DNA from: UBA7703 sp034926785
GTDB taxonomy: Bacteria; Bacillota; Clostridia; Christensenellales; CAG-138
Assembly: GCA_034926785.1 (NCBI GenBank)
Contig: JAYFQU010000037.1
Location: forward strand, 68,852-132,851
Length of the DNA: 64,000 nucleotides
Direction: 5' to 3'
Under the pieces are notes generated by a model, which saw nothing but the letters and a program-made list of their open reading frames with translations, had not been told where the DNA came from and did no database searches. The position numbers were made by a program, and so were the translations under genes. Of this stretch, positions 17,010 through 26,146 are shown piece after piece (within the stretch, counting starts at the first letter, position 1; every line of letters starts with the position of its first letter).

Positions 17010-18774
17010 GCTGTTCGCCCCCTTCCGTCAGAGCGCGGATCTGGTCGTTTAACTCCATCATAATGGCATCAAACTGCGCCTGCACATCTTGCTCCGGCAC
17101 ATACTTGAGACGGCCGATCTTTTCACGAACGGGAAGTTTGACCAGTTTGCTGAACGGCGCGTCCTCCTGCAAGGCGGCGAGGCTTTTCTCATAAAACACA
17201 TGAATCGCCTTGAGCAGCAGATATTGCTTTTTCGGCGAGGAATAGGTGTCTATCTCGTGGAACGCGTTTTGATGCAGATAATCCTCGCGGATGCTGCGCG
17301 TGCATTCCAGCGTCAAACGGTCGCGGAAGGAAAGCGCGTCTATACCGACCAGACGAACGATTTCGTCCAGCTCGCTTTCCTCCTGCAGCAACGCCATGGT
17401 TCTCTGCACAAGCGCTGTCCAGTCCGGCGAAACATGCTGATTGAACCAGCTTTCCAGCCGATCAAGATAAAGCGAATAGCTTTGCAGCCAATCGATCGCC
17501 GGAAAATGGCGCGCATAGGCCAGCTTGCTGCTCAACCCCCAGAAAACCTTCACAATGCGCAGCGTTGCCTGGGAAACCGGCTCGGAGATATCGCCGCCCG
17601 GAGGAGAAACCGCGCCAATGGCGGAGACGGCGCCCTCGCGTCCCTCGCTGCCGAGCGCCTTTACCGCGCCCGCGCGTTCATAAAACTCAGCAAGGCGGCT
17701 GGAGAGATACGCCGGATATCCTTCTTCGCCCGGCATTTCTTCCAGGCGGCCGCTCATCTCACGCAAAGCCTCCGCCCAGCGGGAGGTGGAATCCGCCATG
17801 ATGGCAACCTTATAGCCCATGTCGCGGAAATACTCCGCAATCGTGATACCCGTATAGATGGAAGCTTCACGCGCGGCAACCGGCATATCCGAAGTGTTGG
17901 CAATCAGCACCGTGCGCTTCATCAGCGACAGCCCCGTACGCGGATCCTTGAGCTCCGGAAACTCCATGAGCACGTCCGTCATCTCGTTTCCGCGCTCGCC
18001 GCACCCAACGTAGACGATAATATCCGCCTCCGCCCATTTTGCGAGCTGGTGTTGGACGACCGTCTTGCCGCTGCCGAACGGGCCGGGGACGGCGGCCGTC
18101 CCGCCCTTCGCAATTGGGAAGAGCGTATCAACCACGCGCTGACCGGTGATCATCGGCTCGGTCGGCGCGACTTTTTCCGCATAAGGACGGCCCTTTCGAA
18201 CCGGCCATTTTTGAAGCATCGGCAGCTCGACAACGGAGCCGTCGCTCCTCTCAATTTTCGCAATCGGGGTGACGATGTTCGCCTCACCCTCAAAGATCCA
18301 GACGAGCTTGCCGGAAATCTGCGGCGGAACCATCACGCGGTGGAACACCGCTTCGGTTTCCTGCACCGTGCCGAGGATATCGCCGCCCGTAAGCTGGTCG
18401 CCAATCTTTGCAGCGGGTGTAAAAGCCCAGAGTTTCTCGTGGTTGAGCGGGTCCACCATGATGCCGCGCGTGATGCGGTCCCCCGCGCGTTCGCGAATCA
18501 GGTTCAGCGGGCGCTGAATACCGTCATAAATAGACTCGATCAGCCCCGGCGCGAGCTCAACCGAAAGCGGCGCACCGGTGGTCTCCACCGGTTCGCCCGG
18601 GCCAATTCCGCCCGTCTCTTCATAAACCTGTATGGACGCCTGATCGCCGCGCAGTTCGATGACTTCGCCGATCAGATGTTTTTCGGAAACGCGGACGACG
18701 TCATACATCTGCACATCCGCCATGCCGGCGGCTACGATGAGAGGCCCCGAAACCTTGATGATCGTTCCTTGCAT
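17002..18774 (-). CDS. atpA: V-type ATPase catalytic subunit A
   Basis: Subunit A carries the catalytic ATP site. The 590-aa protein contains the Walker A motif GPFGSGKT near residue 230, the A-type insert between the N-terminal barrel and the nucleotide domain (the non-homologous region around residues 110-185), and the SRWAEALREMSGRLEEMPGE stretch with the catalytic region. It is homologous to NtpA of Enterococcus and to archaeal A-ATPase. It lies 82 bases downstream of atpF and overlaps atpB. Confidence 0.97.
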   Translation of the reverse strand: MQGTIIKVSGPLIVAAGMADVQMYDVVRVSEKHLIGEVIELRGDQASIQVYEETGGIGPGEPVETTGAPLSVELAPGLIESIYDGIQRPLNLIRERAGDRITRGIMVDPLNHEKLWAFTPAAKIGDQLTGGDILGTVQETEAVFHRVMVPPQISGKLVWIFEGEANIVTPIAKIERSDGSVVELPMLQKWPVRKGRPYAEKVAPTEPMITGQRVVDTLFPIAKGGTAAVPGPFGSGKTVVQHQLAKWAEADIIVYVGCGERGNEMTDVLMEFPELKDPRTGLSLMKRTVLIANTSDMPVAAREASIYTGITIAEYFRDMGYKVAIMADSTSRWAEALREMSGRLEEMPGEEGYPAYLSSRLAEFYERAGAVKALGSEGREGAVSAIGAVSPPGGDISEPVSQATLRIVKVFWGLSSKLAYARHFPAIDWLQSYSLYLDRLESWFNQHVSPDWTALVQRTMALLQEESELDEIVRLVGIDALSFRDRLTLECTRSIREDYLHQNAFHEIDTYSSPKKQYLLLKAIHVFYEKSLAALQEDAPFSKLVKLPVREKIGRLKYVPEQDVQAQFDAIMMELNDQIRALTEGGEQHA

Positions 18775-18856
18775 GCTGTTTGCCCTTTCGAAATCGTAAA
18801 GTTACTTACGGTTATCTTCTGCGCCCGATCGAACCAATCAAAAAGCGCTTTGTTTA

Positions 18857-19174
18857 TCAGGAATTGGCGAGGATGTCCATGCCAACCGCTTTTTCGACAT
18901 TTTGGCGAAGCGTCTTTTCCCCGATGCCCAGCGAGCCTTGATTGTCCGGAATTGGTATGATTGCCGGATACGGCTGCCCCTGAAACTCCGCAATGGTCTC
19001 CGCGCAGGCGGAAAACAGTTTTTCCGTTACAAACACCGCGGCATACCCTTCGCGTGCGAGGCGGTGCAGCGTACGGTTTGCACGCGCGCCGTCATCCTCG
19101 AAATATACATCCAGTCCAACCGCCTTAAAGAGCAGGACGGAATCCCGATCTCCAATGACGCCAATCTTAGCCAT
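18857..19174 (-). CDS. atpF: V-type ATPase subunit F
   Basis: Subunit F sits on the central stalk with D. The 105-aa Rossmann-like protein has the family N-terminus KIGVIGDRDSVLLFKAVG and the IIPIPDNQGSLGIG segment. It overlaps the end of the subunit C gene by 8 bases. This corresponds to NtpG in the Enterococcus naming. Confidence 0.93.
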   Translation of the reverse strand: MAKIGVIGDRDSVLLFKAVGLDVYFEDDGARANRTLHRLAREGYAAVFVTEKLFSACAETIAEFQGQPYPAIIPIPDNQGSLGIGEKTLRQNVEKAVGMDILANS

Positions 19175-20156
19175 AGAGCTCCCTCAATCTTTCCGCAATC
19201 ACCGCGTCGTCCAGCCGGTTTCTCTTCACGGTTAAAATCAAACGAATTGCTTTTGCCTCGCGGTCCCGCGCGAGATAGTACCCGACAACAGGGAATATCG
19301 TCATCACCTCATGGCGATGGTCGTTGACCAGCGAGAGCAGATAGTCGTCCCGCGTTTTTTCCAGCATCGCGATGCTGCCGGAGACGAGCATTCTGGATAA
19401 TCCGTCCTGCAGCGCGGCTTTTGCGGTGCTGCCCGATATGGCGCGCGTCAGCGTCTCTGCGGAAAGTTCATAGGCGTCAATAAGCGCTTCCGCTTTAACG
19501 CCTGCGCTTGGCAGAAGAACATCCTTTAAATCCTCCTTCTGCGCGCCCATCGCACGCATACGCAGGAATGCAATCACATTGTTAAAGTCGCACAGTGCGG
19601 CAAAATACTGCCGAATAAACGGTTCTTTCATCGCTGCAGATGCAGACAAGCAATGTTTATGATAACCATAATCAACCATCACGCTCACGAGCTGCGGCTC
19701 CGGCGTAATCTTCAGCTTTGCTTCCAGCTGTTGGAGCGATTGTTCCATCGCCTCTGGCAGAAGATCGTATCTCGCCACCGCCGTCATACCGGTCAGTTGC
19801 TCTTGCGAAAAAAGCCCGCCTTCCTGAAACGGAAACTCGCCCGTATTCAGCATACGCGCTTTGATCAGTACCTTGAGATTTTGCGCGTCCGTCTGCAGCA
19901 AAAACAAGTCCGTCAAGGCAGAATCGGGAGAAAGTTCTTTTATCGTTTCCGCGGTTTGCCTGCGTACGGACTCAATCATACGCTCAGCATCCTCACCCGT
20001 CGCGTCCGGCAAATTGCCATACTTCGCGTCGGAGAGCATGCGCAAGGCGTCCTCCAGTGTACCCTCGGCCATGCGGCGGACGGCGTCCCTGCCAAAGAGC
20101 GACTTTTCCAGCGCGCTGATACGCGCGCAGGCATAGGCGTAACTTGGCTGTGGCAT
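19167..20156 (-). CDS. atpC: V-type ATPase subunit C (AC39/NtpC type)
   Basis: Subunit C is the socket that joins the central stalk to the K ring. The 329-aa, mostly helical protein has the family start YAYACARISALEKSLF and the LKVLIKARM segment after the first helical repeat. It is the least conserved member of the operon, so recognition rests partly on position between E and F. GGGGAGG lies 7 bases upstream of the ATG. Confidence 0.9.
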   Translation of the reverse strand: MPQPSYAYACARISALEKSLFGRDAVRRMAEGTLEDALRMLSDAKYGNLPDATGEDAERMIESVRRQTAETIKELSPDSALTDLFLLQTDAQNLKVLIKARMLNTGEFPFQEGGLFSQEQLTGMTAVARYDLLPEAMEQSLQQLEAKLKITPEPQLVSVMVDYGYHKHCLSASAAMKEPFIRQYFAALCDFNNVIAFLRMRAMGAQKEDLKDVLLPSAGVKAEALIDAYELSAETLTRAISGSTAKAALQDGLSRMLVSGSIAMLEKTRDDYLLSLVNDHRHEVMTIFPVVGYYLARDREAKAIRLILTVKRNRLDDAVIAERLRELYG

Positions 20157-20173
20157 GATATCCTCCCCTCCGC

Positions 20174-20758
20174 TCAGTCAAAGAGCAACTGATAGACCGT
20201 CGTCTCCTCTTCGTCCCGAATTTCGCTCAACAGCGAACGAAACGAACAGTCTTTTTCATACCCGTCGCCGAGCAGAATAAACCCGCCGTCAATCGCCGCA
20301 TGATCCGGCGAAAGCGACAACCGTTTTTGCGGCATTGCGGCGATGAGCGATTGTAGCGCTTCACGATCAGCGGGCGCGGGAACTACAGTCTCCCCGCCCT
20401 CCGCCTCCGTCACAAGCAAGTGCGCGCAAATAAGTTTGCGTTTCTCCGTATCCAGCGTGATCATCGCCTCGTAGGCCTGCGAAAAAGCCGCGTCAATCAC
20501 AGCGCGCTTCTTGCGAAGCGTGTCCTTCTTCCCGTCCAGCGTAGCTCTGGTTTGATACCCGCTGATCAGGCTTTTTCCCGCCGCCTCGCGCTGGCTCCTG
20601 AGCTCCGCACCGCGTGCCAAGAGCGCTTTTTCACTCGAGGCGAAAATCTCATCCGCCGCGGCTTGCGCTTCCGCGCGAACAGCGGTTGCTTCCGCCTCAG
20701 CCTCGCCGATGATTCGCTCGGCAAGTTTATTCGTACCGGAGATGGTTGTCGTTGACAT
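20174..20758 (-). CDS. atpE: V-type ATPase subunit E
   Basis: Subunit E is part of the peripheral stalk with subunit H/G. The 194-aa protein is a long N-terminal helix rich in Ala, Glu and Lys (EAEAEATAVRAEAQAAADE) followed by a compact C-terminal head. I start it at the ATG at 20758, which has AAGGAG 8 bases upstream; the longer reading from 20806 would overlap atpK and adds 16 unrelated residues. It lies 18 bases upstream of atpC. Confidence 0.9.
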   Translation of the reverse strand: MSTTTISGTNKLAERIIGEAEAEATAVRAEAQAAADEIFASSEKALLARGAELRSQREAAGKSLISGYQTRATLDGKKDTLRKKRAVIDAAFSQAYEAMITLDTEKRKLICAHLLVTEAEGGETVVPAPADREALQSLIAAMPQKRLSLSPDHAAIDGGFILLGDGYEKDCSFRSLLSEIRDEEETTVYQLLFD

Positions 20759-20798
20759 TGGGCTGCTCCTTATCGTGCAATCTGTCGCTGCTCTTCTA

Positions 20799-21281
20799 TT
20801 AGCCAATTCTTACGCCGTTGACCAGCAGGAAGGAGATCAGAAGAGAAAGAACCGCGTAGGTTTCCACCATGACGGTCATCAGCATCGCCTTACCGAATTC
20901 CTCCGGCTTCTTTGCGACGAGATTGATGCCTGAAACCGCAACCTTCCCCTGCGCAATGGCCGAGAGCCAACCACCAAACGCCGCGGGGCAAGCGGCAAAG
21001 AGCAGATTCAATCCATTGGTAACGGTCACGGCCTGAACCGCGCCGCCGAGAAGACCCGCTTTGGTCGCGATGACAAACGCAATCAGCAGGCCGTAGATTC
21101 CCTGCGTACCCGGTAAAAGCTGGAGAAGCAGGCAGGAGCCAAATCGATCCGGATCTTCCGAAACGACGCCTGCGGCCGCCTGACCGGCCATTCCAACGCC
21201 GATTGCGCTGCCTACGCCCGCCATTGCGGCGGAGAGAACCGCGGCCGCTGCCGCCAGAACGATGCCCCAATTGATATCCAT
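20799..21281 (-). CDS. atpK: V-type ATPase subunit K (rotor ring proteolipid), Na+-type ligands
   Basis: Subunit K forms the membrane rotor ring that carries the coupling ion. The 160-aa protein is a two-hairpin, four-helix proteolipid; hydrophobic segments lie near residues 7-35, 50-80, 85-110 and 132-155. The residues that bind Na+ in Enterococcus hirae NtpK (Leu61, Thr64, Gln65, Gln110, Glu139) have clear counterparts here: Leu56, Thr59, Gln60, Gln111 and Glu140, in LLPGTQG, IAQGKV and VETYA. This points to Na+ coupling, by inference. AAGGAGG lies 8 bases before the ATG. Confidence 0.95.
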   Translation of the reverse strand: MDINWGIVLAAAAAVLSAAMAGVGSAIGVGMAGQAAAGVVSEDPDRFGSCLLLQLLPGTQGIYGLLIAFVIATKAGLLGGAVQAVTVTNGLNLLFAACPAAFGGWLSAIAQGKVAVSGINLVAKKPEEFGKAMLMTVMVETYAVLSLLISFLLVNGVRIG

Positions 21282-21310
21282 AGAAAGTTCCTCCTTATAC
21301 GATCTGTGAT

Positions 21311-23263
21311 CTATTCATTCGTAATGACTGCCGATTCATTGACGATGCGCACGTGCTTGGTTCGATATCCCAGCGGCTGAAACGCCCGTCCGCCCGCCTC
21401 ATAAAACTTTCCAAAAAACTCGACATATTGCAATCTGGCACAATGCACAAACGCGCCAAGTGTATTGATTGCGAGTCCAAACCCGTGGAGCGCAATCAGC
21501 AGCGCGCCGGCGATGATGGTGCCCAAAATTTTGAGTATGCTATTCGGCGAGGTCATCAGCATGCCGCAAAGGTCGTTAAACACCGTCGCGATTACGCCCG
21601 TCGCTACACCGAGGGCAAAAAGGCGCGAATAGGACAGAATATCCGAAAGATAGCCCGAGATCTGATACAGCTCAAACAACCCCTGCGCCGTCCGGCCAAC
21701 GGGATTTTTTGCCTCTCTGCCCTTAAAGAGCAGCAGCGTTGCCGCCCCGAGAATCGCCATGTACATACCAATTTTCCCAACCGGTTTGGGAACGCCCGCA
21801 AGCACACTGGCAACGCCAAAGACAACGAGACCAACCAGCACAAAGATCCAGGAAAGCGTATCATAGATCGCCGTCTGCCAGTCCCCGCGGGACAACGCGA
21901 TCTTCATCTTAAGACCAAGCCCGAAGAGGATATGCAGAATGCCCAGCCCGAAGCAGATGATAAGCATCCCGATGGGATCTGTCATCGGATCAAGAATCAG
22001 CGGGAACCTGTCAACCGTTCCAAAGAGCACGTCGAAGTCCATGCCGAAAAATGTCCCGATGAGCACGCCCCAGATAACCGTTGAAAGACCGCCCCAGAAC
22101 AGCACGCGCGCAAAGCCCGCCGTTCCGCCCGTTGGCTTTTTCAGCTTTAAGAACAGCAAGCACAGGAGCGAAAGCACCAGCCCATAGCCCGTGTCGCTGA
22201 GCATCATACCAAAGAGAAGCACGTAAAACGGAGTCATATATGGCGTTGCGTCAATTCCCTTTGGATCAGGACGCGAATACAGGTTCGTGACCTGTTCAAA
22301 CGGGGTGTTAAATCTGTTGTTCTCCACATACGAAGGAGGCCCCTCTGCTTCCTCCGGTTCGCGCACTTCAAGAAAATACGCGTCCGTAACGGAAGCGACG
22401 GCTTGCTCCACCACCGCTTGCTGATCCGCCGGAATCCAGCCTTCGAGTTGGAATGTGGCGTTGGAACGCGCCAGTTCTGTAGCCGCCAATGCACGGTCGC
22501 GTTCAATCGCCGCCGCGTCAAACGCGCGCTCTACCAAATCGTTCTTCCCGCTGGCAGCTTCGCAGAGCCCCGACTCCAGCTCAACCTTTTTTGCAGTGAG
22601 CGTGCGATTTTTTTCGGAGAGCTCTACCATCGCCTCGGCTGGCGTTCCGCTTAATTTAGGAAATGCGAAGTCTGTCCACGCCAGTGACTTTAAAAAGTTT
22701 GCGACGCTCTTTGCTTCGCCATTCGGGCAGGCGACAACGCAAGTTCTCTCAATGCCTTCGTTAAAAAGCTGATATTCCGACGTTGCGTCGATGTTTTGAA
22801 GTTTATCGACATCCGCGGCTGCAATGGTTCCGGTAAAATACTTAACACGTTTGCTGGTCTGATAGGCCTGCATATCCGCCGGAAACGAAGACCAAGGGCG
22901 CAGGGACTCGATCATCGTTTCATTTTTATCAATTTCGCTCTTGGTCGCGGCTAGTTCGCGGGAGAGCGCGCTCAGTTTTTCTGAAAGTGCGATCGCCTCC
23001 GGAAGCGACTGGGCAATCTCCGTGGCCCGGACCTCCGGCGCGGCGGCAAACATTCCCCTCTTCCATGCATAGGGGCGAATGGTTTTCAGCGCGTCGGAAA
23101 GGGTCTGCAAGCGCGCTGTAGCGCGCTCTAGCAGAGCGCCGCCCGCGCCTTCCCCTTCGAACGGGATCACCTCGACCGCGCGCGTCGCCTGCAGGGCGCT
23201 TAATATGTCCGCTTCGTCGCCTTTATGCGCAATCAGCGTTATTCGCTTCATTGAAACGATCAT
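21311..23263 (-). CDS. atpI: V-type ATPase subunit I
   Basis: Subunit I is the stator membrane subunit (NtpI, equivalent to eukaryotic a) that forms the ion half-channels beside the K ring. The 650-aa protein has an N-terminal cytosolic half with long helical stretches (about residues 60-290) and a C-terminal half with about seven membrane segments, beginning near YMTPFYVLLFG, with GTFFGMDF and the RLFALGVATGVIA helix that carries the conserved Arg. Its start overlaps the end of the subunit H gene by four bases (ATGA). Confidence 0.94.
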   Translation of the reverse strand: MIVSMKRITLIAHKGDEADILSALQATRAVEVIPFEGEGAGGALLERATARLQTLSDALKTIRPYAWKRGMFAAAPEVRATEIAQSLPEAIALSEKLSALSRELAATKSEIDKNETMIESLRPWSSFPADMQAYQTSKRVKYFTGTIAAADVDKLQNIDATSEYQLFNEGIERTCVVACPNGEAKSVANFLKSLAWTDFAFPKLSGTPAEAMVELSEKNRTLTAKKVELESGLCEAASGKNDLVERAFDAAAIERDRALAATELARSNATFQLEGWIPADQQAVVEQAVASVTDAYFLEVREPEEAEGPPSYVENNRFNTPFEQVTNLYSRPDPKGIDATPYMTPFYVLLFGMMLSDTGYGLVLSLLCLLFLKLKKPTGGTAGFARVLFWGGLSTVIWGVLIGTFFGMDFDVLFGTVDRFPLILDPMTDPIGMLIICFGLGILHILFGLGLKMKIALSRGDWQTAIYDTLSWIFVLVGLVVFGVASVLAGVPKPVGKIGMYMAILGAATLLLFKGREAKNPVGRTAQGLFELYQISGYLSDILSYSRLFALGVATGVIATVFNDLCGMLMTSPNSILKILGTIIAGALLIALHGFGLAINTLGAFVHCARLQYVEFFGKFYEAGGRAFQPLGYRTKHVRIVNESAVITNE

Positions 23264-23574
23264 GCCGTTTTCGTCACCTTATCCAAAAGATAGGATACCG
23301 CCCGGGGAAGCCTTTCCTGCGCGCACGCGCAGATTGCGTCAGCCTCCTGCTGCAATGCGCTTAGCATGTTCGCGGAGATCTCTTCGCCTTCCTTCCGCGC
23401 GCATTCCAGCCGCGCATGCAATTCGATTCGCTCCGTATCTTCCAGTTTGGAGAGGGCAACTTTCGCATCTTCACGCGCTTTTTGAGATATTTCTCTCGCT
23501 TGAGTCACAGCGGAGGTACGGATTTCCTCTGCGCGCTGTTCCGCCGCTGCAATTTCGTCAATCACCGATCTCAT
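23260..23574 (-). CDS. atpH: V-type ATPase subunit H/G (peripheral stalk)
   Basis: This first gene of the operon encodes a short coiled-coil protein that pairs with subunit E in the peripheral stalk (NtpF in Enterococcus). The 104 residues are almost all charged or alanine in heptad-like spacing (AAAEQRAEEIRTSA, then repeated Ala/Lys/Glu). The ATG at 23574 has GGAGGG 5 bases upstream; the longer reading from 23646 is not supported. Identification depends on position and composition more than on motifs. Confidence 0.85.
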   Translation of the reverse strand: MRSVIDEIAAAEQRAEEIRTSAVTQAREISQKAREDAKVALSKLEDTERIELHARLECARKEGEEISANMLSALQQEADAICACAQERLPRAVSYLLDKVTKTA

Positions 23575-23790
23575 GTAAACCCTCCAGAATCCAGAATATT
23601 TAAAATGAATCGATAGGAATTTTCTTGATTCGATTCTGCAGACCATTTTGATATTACCATATCTTTTCAGCCAATGGAAATAGCTTTATGCAAAATTTAT
23701 AAATTTTTGTATAATTGTTAAGTTGTATGAAATCATTGCCGTGATTGCTCAACAACGGACAAATCAGTCGGTCCGAGCAGATCGATCCTA
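23575..23790. other. intergenic leader region of the V-ATPase operon
   Basis: This AT-rich stretch lies between the upp terminator and atpH. It should hold the V-ATPase operon promoter; the best candidate is a weak TTCCAT, 17 bases, TAATAT pair on the minus strand near 23655. No gene or RNA was recognised. Confidence 0.4.
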
Positions 23791-23856
23791 CAAAAAAGAA
23801 GCGCGAACCACACGGAGGCTTACCGTTCTGTGTAAGCCAATCCGCAAGTCCGCGCT
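23791..23856 (-). terminator. structured terminator downstream of upp
   Basis: An outer AGCGCG/CGCGCT stem (23800-23805 and 23851-23856) encloses an inner GGCTTAC/GTAAGCC hairpin (23817-23838). It is followed on the minus strand by CTTCTTTTTTG. It separates upp from the V-ATPase operon, though read-through is possible. Confidence 0.6.
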
Positions 23857-23878
23857 GCAATCCTGTGTCGTTTATCGA

Positions 23879-24508
23879 TTATTTCGTTCCGAACAGACGA
23901 TCGCCCGCATCTCCAAGCCCCGGCACGATGTAGCCGTGGTCATTGAGCTTTTCGTCCACATGCGCAACGTAGATATCCACATCCGGATGCGCCTTCTGCA
24001 TAGCGGCGATGCCTTCCGGGGCGGCAATCAGGCAGACAAAGCGGATGCTGGTAACGTTGTTCTGCTTGAGAATATGAATTGCCTCGATGCCGGAGTTGCC
24101 CGTTGCGAGCATCGGGTCTACGATGATGGTCTCGCGCTCCGCGATGTCCTGCGGCAGTTTGCAATAATAGCCCGTGGGCATCAGCGTATCGGGATTTCGA
24201 TAGAGGCCGATATGTCCGACCTTTGCGTTCGGTATCAGGCTCATGATACCATCGGCCATGCCAAGGCCGGCGCGGAGGATCGGAATCACCGCAATCTTCT
24301 CGTTAGCGAGCGTCTGGACGGTTGTCTTGCAAATTGGTGTTTCAATTTCAATTTCGCGCAGCGGCAGATCGCGCGTTACCTCATAGGCCATGAGCATGGC
24401 AAGCTCATAGACGAGTTCGCGGAACGCCTTGCAGCCGGTGTCCTTATCGCGGAGGAGTGAAAGTTTGTGCTGTACCAGCGGATGGTCAATGGTGATGGTT
24501 TTAGACAT
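23879..24508 (-). CDS. upp: uracil phosphoribosyltransferase
   Basis: UPRT joins uracil to PRPP to give UMP in pyrimidine salvage. The 209-aa protein has the PRPP-binding loop IIVDPMLATGNSG near residue 128, the LMAYEVTRDLP segment, GLGMADG and the uracil-site C-terminal motif GYIVPGLGDAGDRLFGT. AGGAGG lies upstream of the ATG. It follows rpiB by 12 bases, as in many Firmicutes. Confidence 0.97.
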   Translation of the reverse strand: MSKTITIDHPLVQHKLSLLRDKDTGCKAFRELVYELAMLMAYEVTRDLPLREIEIETPICKTTVQTLANEKIAVIPILRAGLGMADGIMSLIPNAKVGHIGLYRNPDTLMPTGYYCKLPQDIAERETIIVDPMLATGNSGIEAIHILKQNNVTSIRFVCLIAAPEGIAAMQKAHPDVDIYVAHVDEKLNDHGYIVPGLGDAGDRLFGTK

Positions 24509-24520
24509 AAATGAGCCTCC

Positions 24521-24967
24521 TTAATGTGTTTTTTCGTAGATGGATATTTTATCGATCCTGCGCTGATGCCGCTCGCCATGGAAAAACGGTTCGTTCAGCC
24601 AGATATCGACGATGCCCTGCGCCCGCACAGTGGTGGTGACGTTTGCGCCCAGCGCGAGTACATTGGTGTCATTGTGTTCGCGCGTCATCTTTGCGGAGTA
24701 TTCGTCGGTCACAAGCGCGCAGCGAACGCCGTGCACTTTGTTTGCTGAAATACTAACTCCGATACCAGTGGTGCAAATCACGATGCCACGGTCATATTCC
24801 CCGCGAGCAACCGCCTCCGCAACGGGAAATGCATAGTCCGGGTAGTCGATGCTGCTCTTGTCATAGCACCCGTAATCTTTGATCTCGTGCCCTTGTTCCT
24901 TTAAATATGCAATCAGCGCGGTTTTCATGTCAAAGCCGCCATGATCGCCTCCGATGGCCAGTCTCAT
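24521..24967 (-). CDS. rpiB: ribose-5-phosphate isomerase B
   Basis: RpiB interconverts ribose-5-phosphate and ribulose-5-phosphate in the pentose phosphate pathway; RpiB-like enzymes may also act on allose-6-phosphate. The 148-aa protein has GGDHGGFDMK at the start, YPDYAFPVAEAV, the catalytic-cysteine region IVICTTGIGVSISANK and the EHNDTNVLALGA motif. The ATG at 24967 has GGAAGAG 4 bases upstream, so nine residues of the longer reading are dropped. Next gene upp is 12 bases away. Confidence 0.95.
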   Translation of the reverse strand: MRLAIGGDHGGFDMKTALIAYLKEQGHEIKDYGCYDKSSIDYPDYAFPVAEAVARGEYDRGIVICTTGIGVSISANKVHGVRCALVTDEYSAKMTREHNDTNVLALGANVTTTVRAQGIVDIWLNEPFFHGERHQRRIDKISIYEKTH

Positions 24968-25056
24968 GCTCTCTCTTCCTTTCTCCATATTCAAAACCTG
25001 ACAGGCGGTCGCGTATTACCAGCGTTTAACCCGGCAAACAACTGTCAATTTAAAAA

Positions 25057-26145
25057 TCACGCGTCTTCTCTCGTTCCCGCATCTACAATGTGGAACCCTG
25101 CCGCGCGCAGCAGGCGGTTCATATAGGCAAGGCCCTCGTCCTCCGCGGGAATTCCTTCCGCAAAAATCAGATCGGCGCGCGTGTCCATATCCCGCAACGC
25201 GGAAAATAAGTTTGCGCAGAGCATCTCCGGCTCGTTCCGGCTGCCTAAGACGCGATGTCGTCTCCCCCGATAATATTGCTTCGTCTCCTCCGTTGCGGCA
25301 ATCTCCGGTGTTTTCCCCTCGGCCTCCGCGTTTCGATACAGCGCGTTGATACGCTTTGCCGCCTGTTCCGGCGAGCCGAGCACGACGACGACCTCCGCGT
25401 TCGGCGCATAATGCTGATATTTCATCCCGGGCGAAGCGGCGGTTTCGCCGTTCTTCATCGGCTTTAGAATGCTGTCCGCTACGCGCACCTCGCCGATCAC
25501 AGCCGCGAGCATCTCCCGCGTTACTGCGCCGGGACGTAGAATAGTCGGCTCGCCGACGAGAGAGAGAACCGTGGATTCTACGCCATATTTACAGGGCCCT
25601 CCGTCAATAATCAGCGGAATTCGTCCGTTCAGATCATCCCAAACGTGCTGCGCGGTGGTTGGGCTCGGCTTGCCGGAACGGTTTGCGCTCGGCGCCGCAA
25701 TTGGCACACCCGCTTTGCTAATCAGCGCGCGGGCTGTCTTGTTCAGCGGCATACGAACGGCGACGGTATCCAGCCCCGCCGTGACCTCATCCGGCACGCA
25801 GTTGCTCTTGGGCGCAATCAGCGTCAGCGGTCCCGGCCAGAACGTGTCCATCAATATCTGCGCCTGCTTGGGAATCCGGCGCCAAAGCTGTTTCACGTCG
25901 CTCTTTTTCGAGATGTGTTCAATGAGCGGATTATCCGCCGGTCTTCCCTTCGCCGCAAATATTTTTGCGACCGCAGCGCTGCTTAATCCGTCCGCGCCAA
26001 GACCGTAGACCGTTTCGGTTGGAAACGCAACCAACTCTCCCGCTTGAATTAACCTGGCGCCTTGAATGGTGCCCGCTTCCTCTTGGCGAACCGCGTTGAT
26101 CACCTGTGTTTCAAACGCGTGTTCCGATTCTGTTTGATTTTGCAT
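25057..26145 (-). CDS. threonylcarbamoyl-AMP synthase (Sua5 type)
   Basis: The enzyme makes threonylcarbamoyl-adenylate from threonine, bicarbonate and ATP, the first step of the t6A modification at A37 of ANN-decoding tRNAs. At about 362 aa it is the long Sua5/YwlC form: an N-terminal YrdC domain with FPTETVYGLGADG, KGRPADNPL and PSANRSGKPSPT, and a C-terminal Sua5 domain after the SPGMKYQHYAP linker. The start ATG at 26145 lies one base after the prfA stop; AAGGAA is about 10 bases upstream. prfA-sua5 adjacency is conserved in Firmicutes. Confidence 0.95.
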   Translation of the reverse strand: MQNQTESEHAFETQVINAVRQEEAGTIQGARLIQAGELVAFPTETVYGLGADGLSSAAVAKIFAAKGRPADNPLIEHISKKSDVKQLWRRIPKQAQILMDTFWPGPLTLIAPKSNCVPDEVTAGLDTVAVRMPLNKTARALISKAGVPIAAPSANRSGKPSPTTAQHVWDDLNGRIPLIIDGGPCKYGVESTVLSLVGEPTILRPGAVTREMLAAVIGEVRVADSILKPMKNGETAASPGMKYQHYAPNAEVVVVLGSPEQAAKRINALYRNAEAEGKTPEIAATEETKQYYRGRRHRVLGSRNEPEMLCANLFSALRDMDTRADLIFAEGIPAEDEGLAYMNRLLRAAGFHIVDAGTREDA

Positions 26146-26146
26146 A

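Noticed and set aside
17089..18960. A 623-codon open frame on the plus strand opposite atpA
   Set aside because: It is antisense to a certain gene, its composition (Arg/His-rich) is that of a reversed GC-rich coding strand, and it has no motif.
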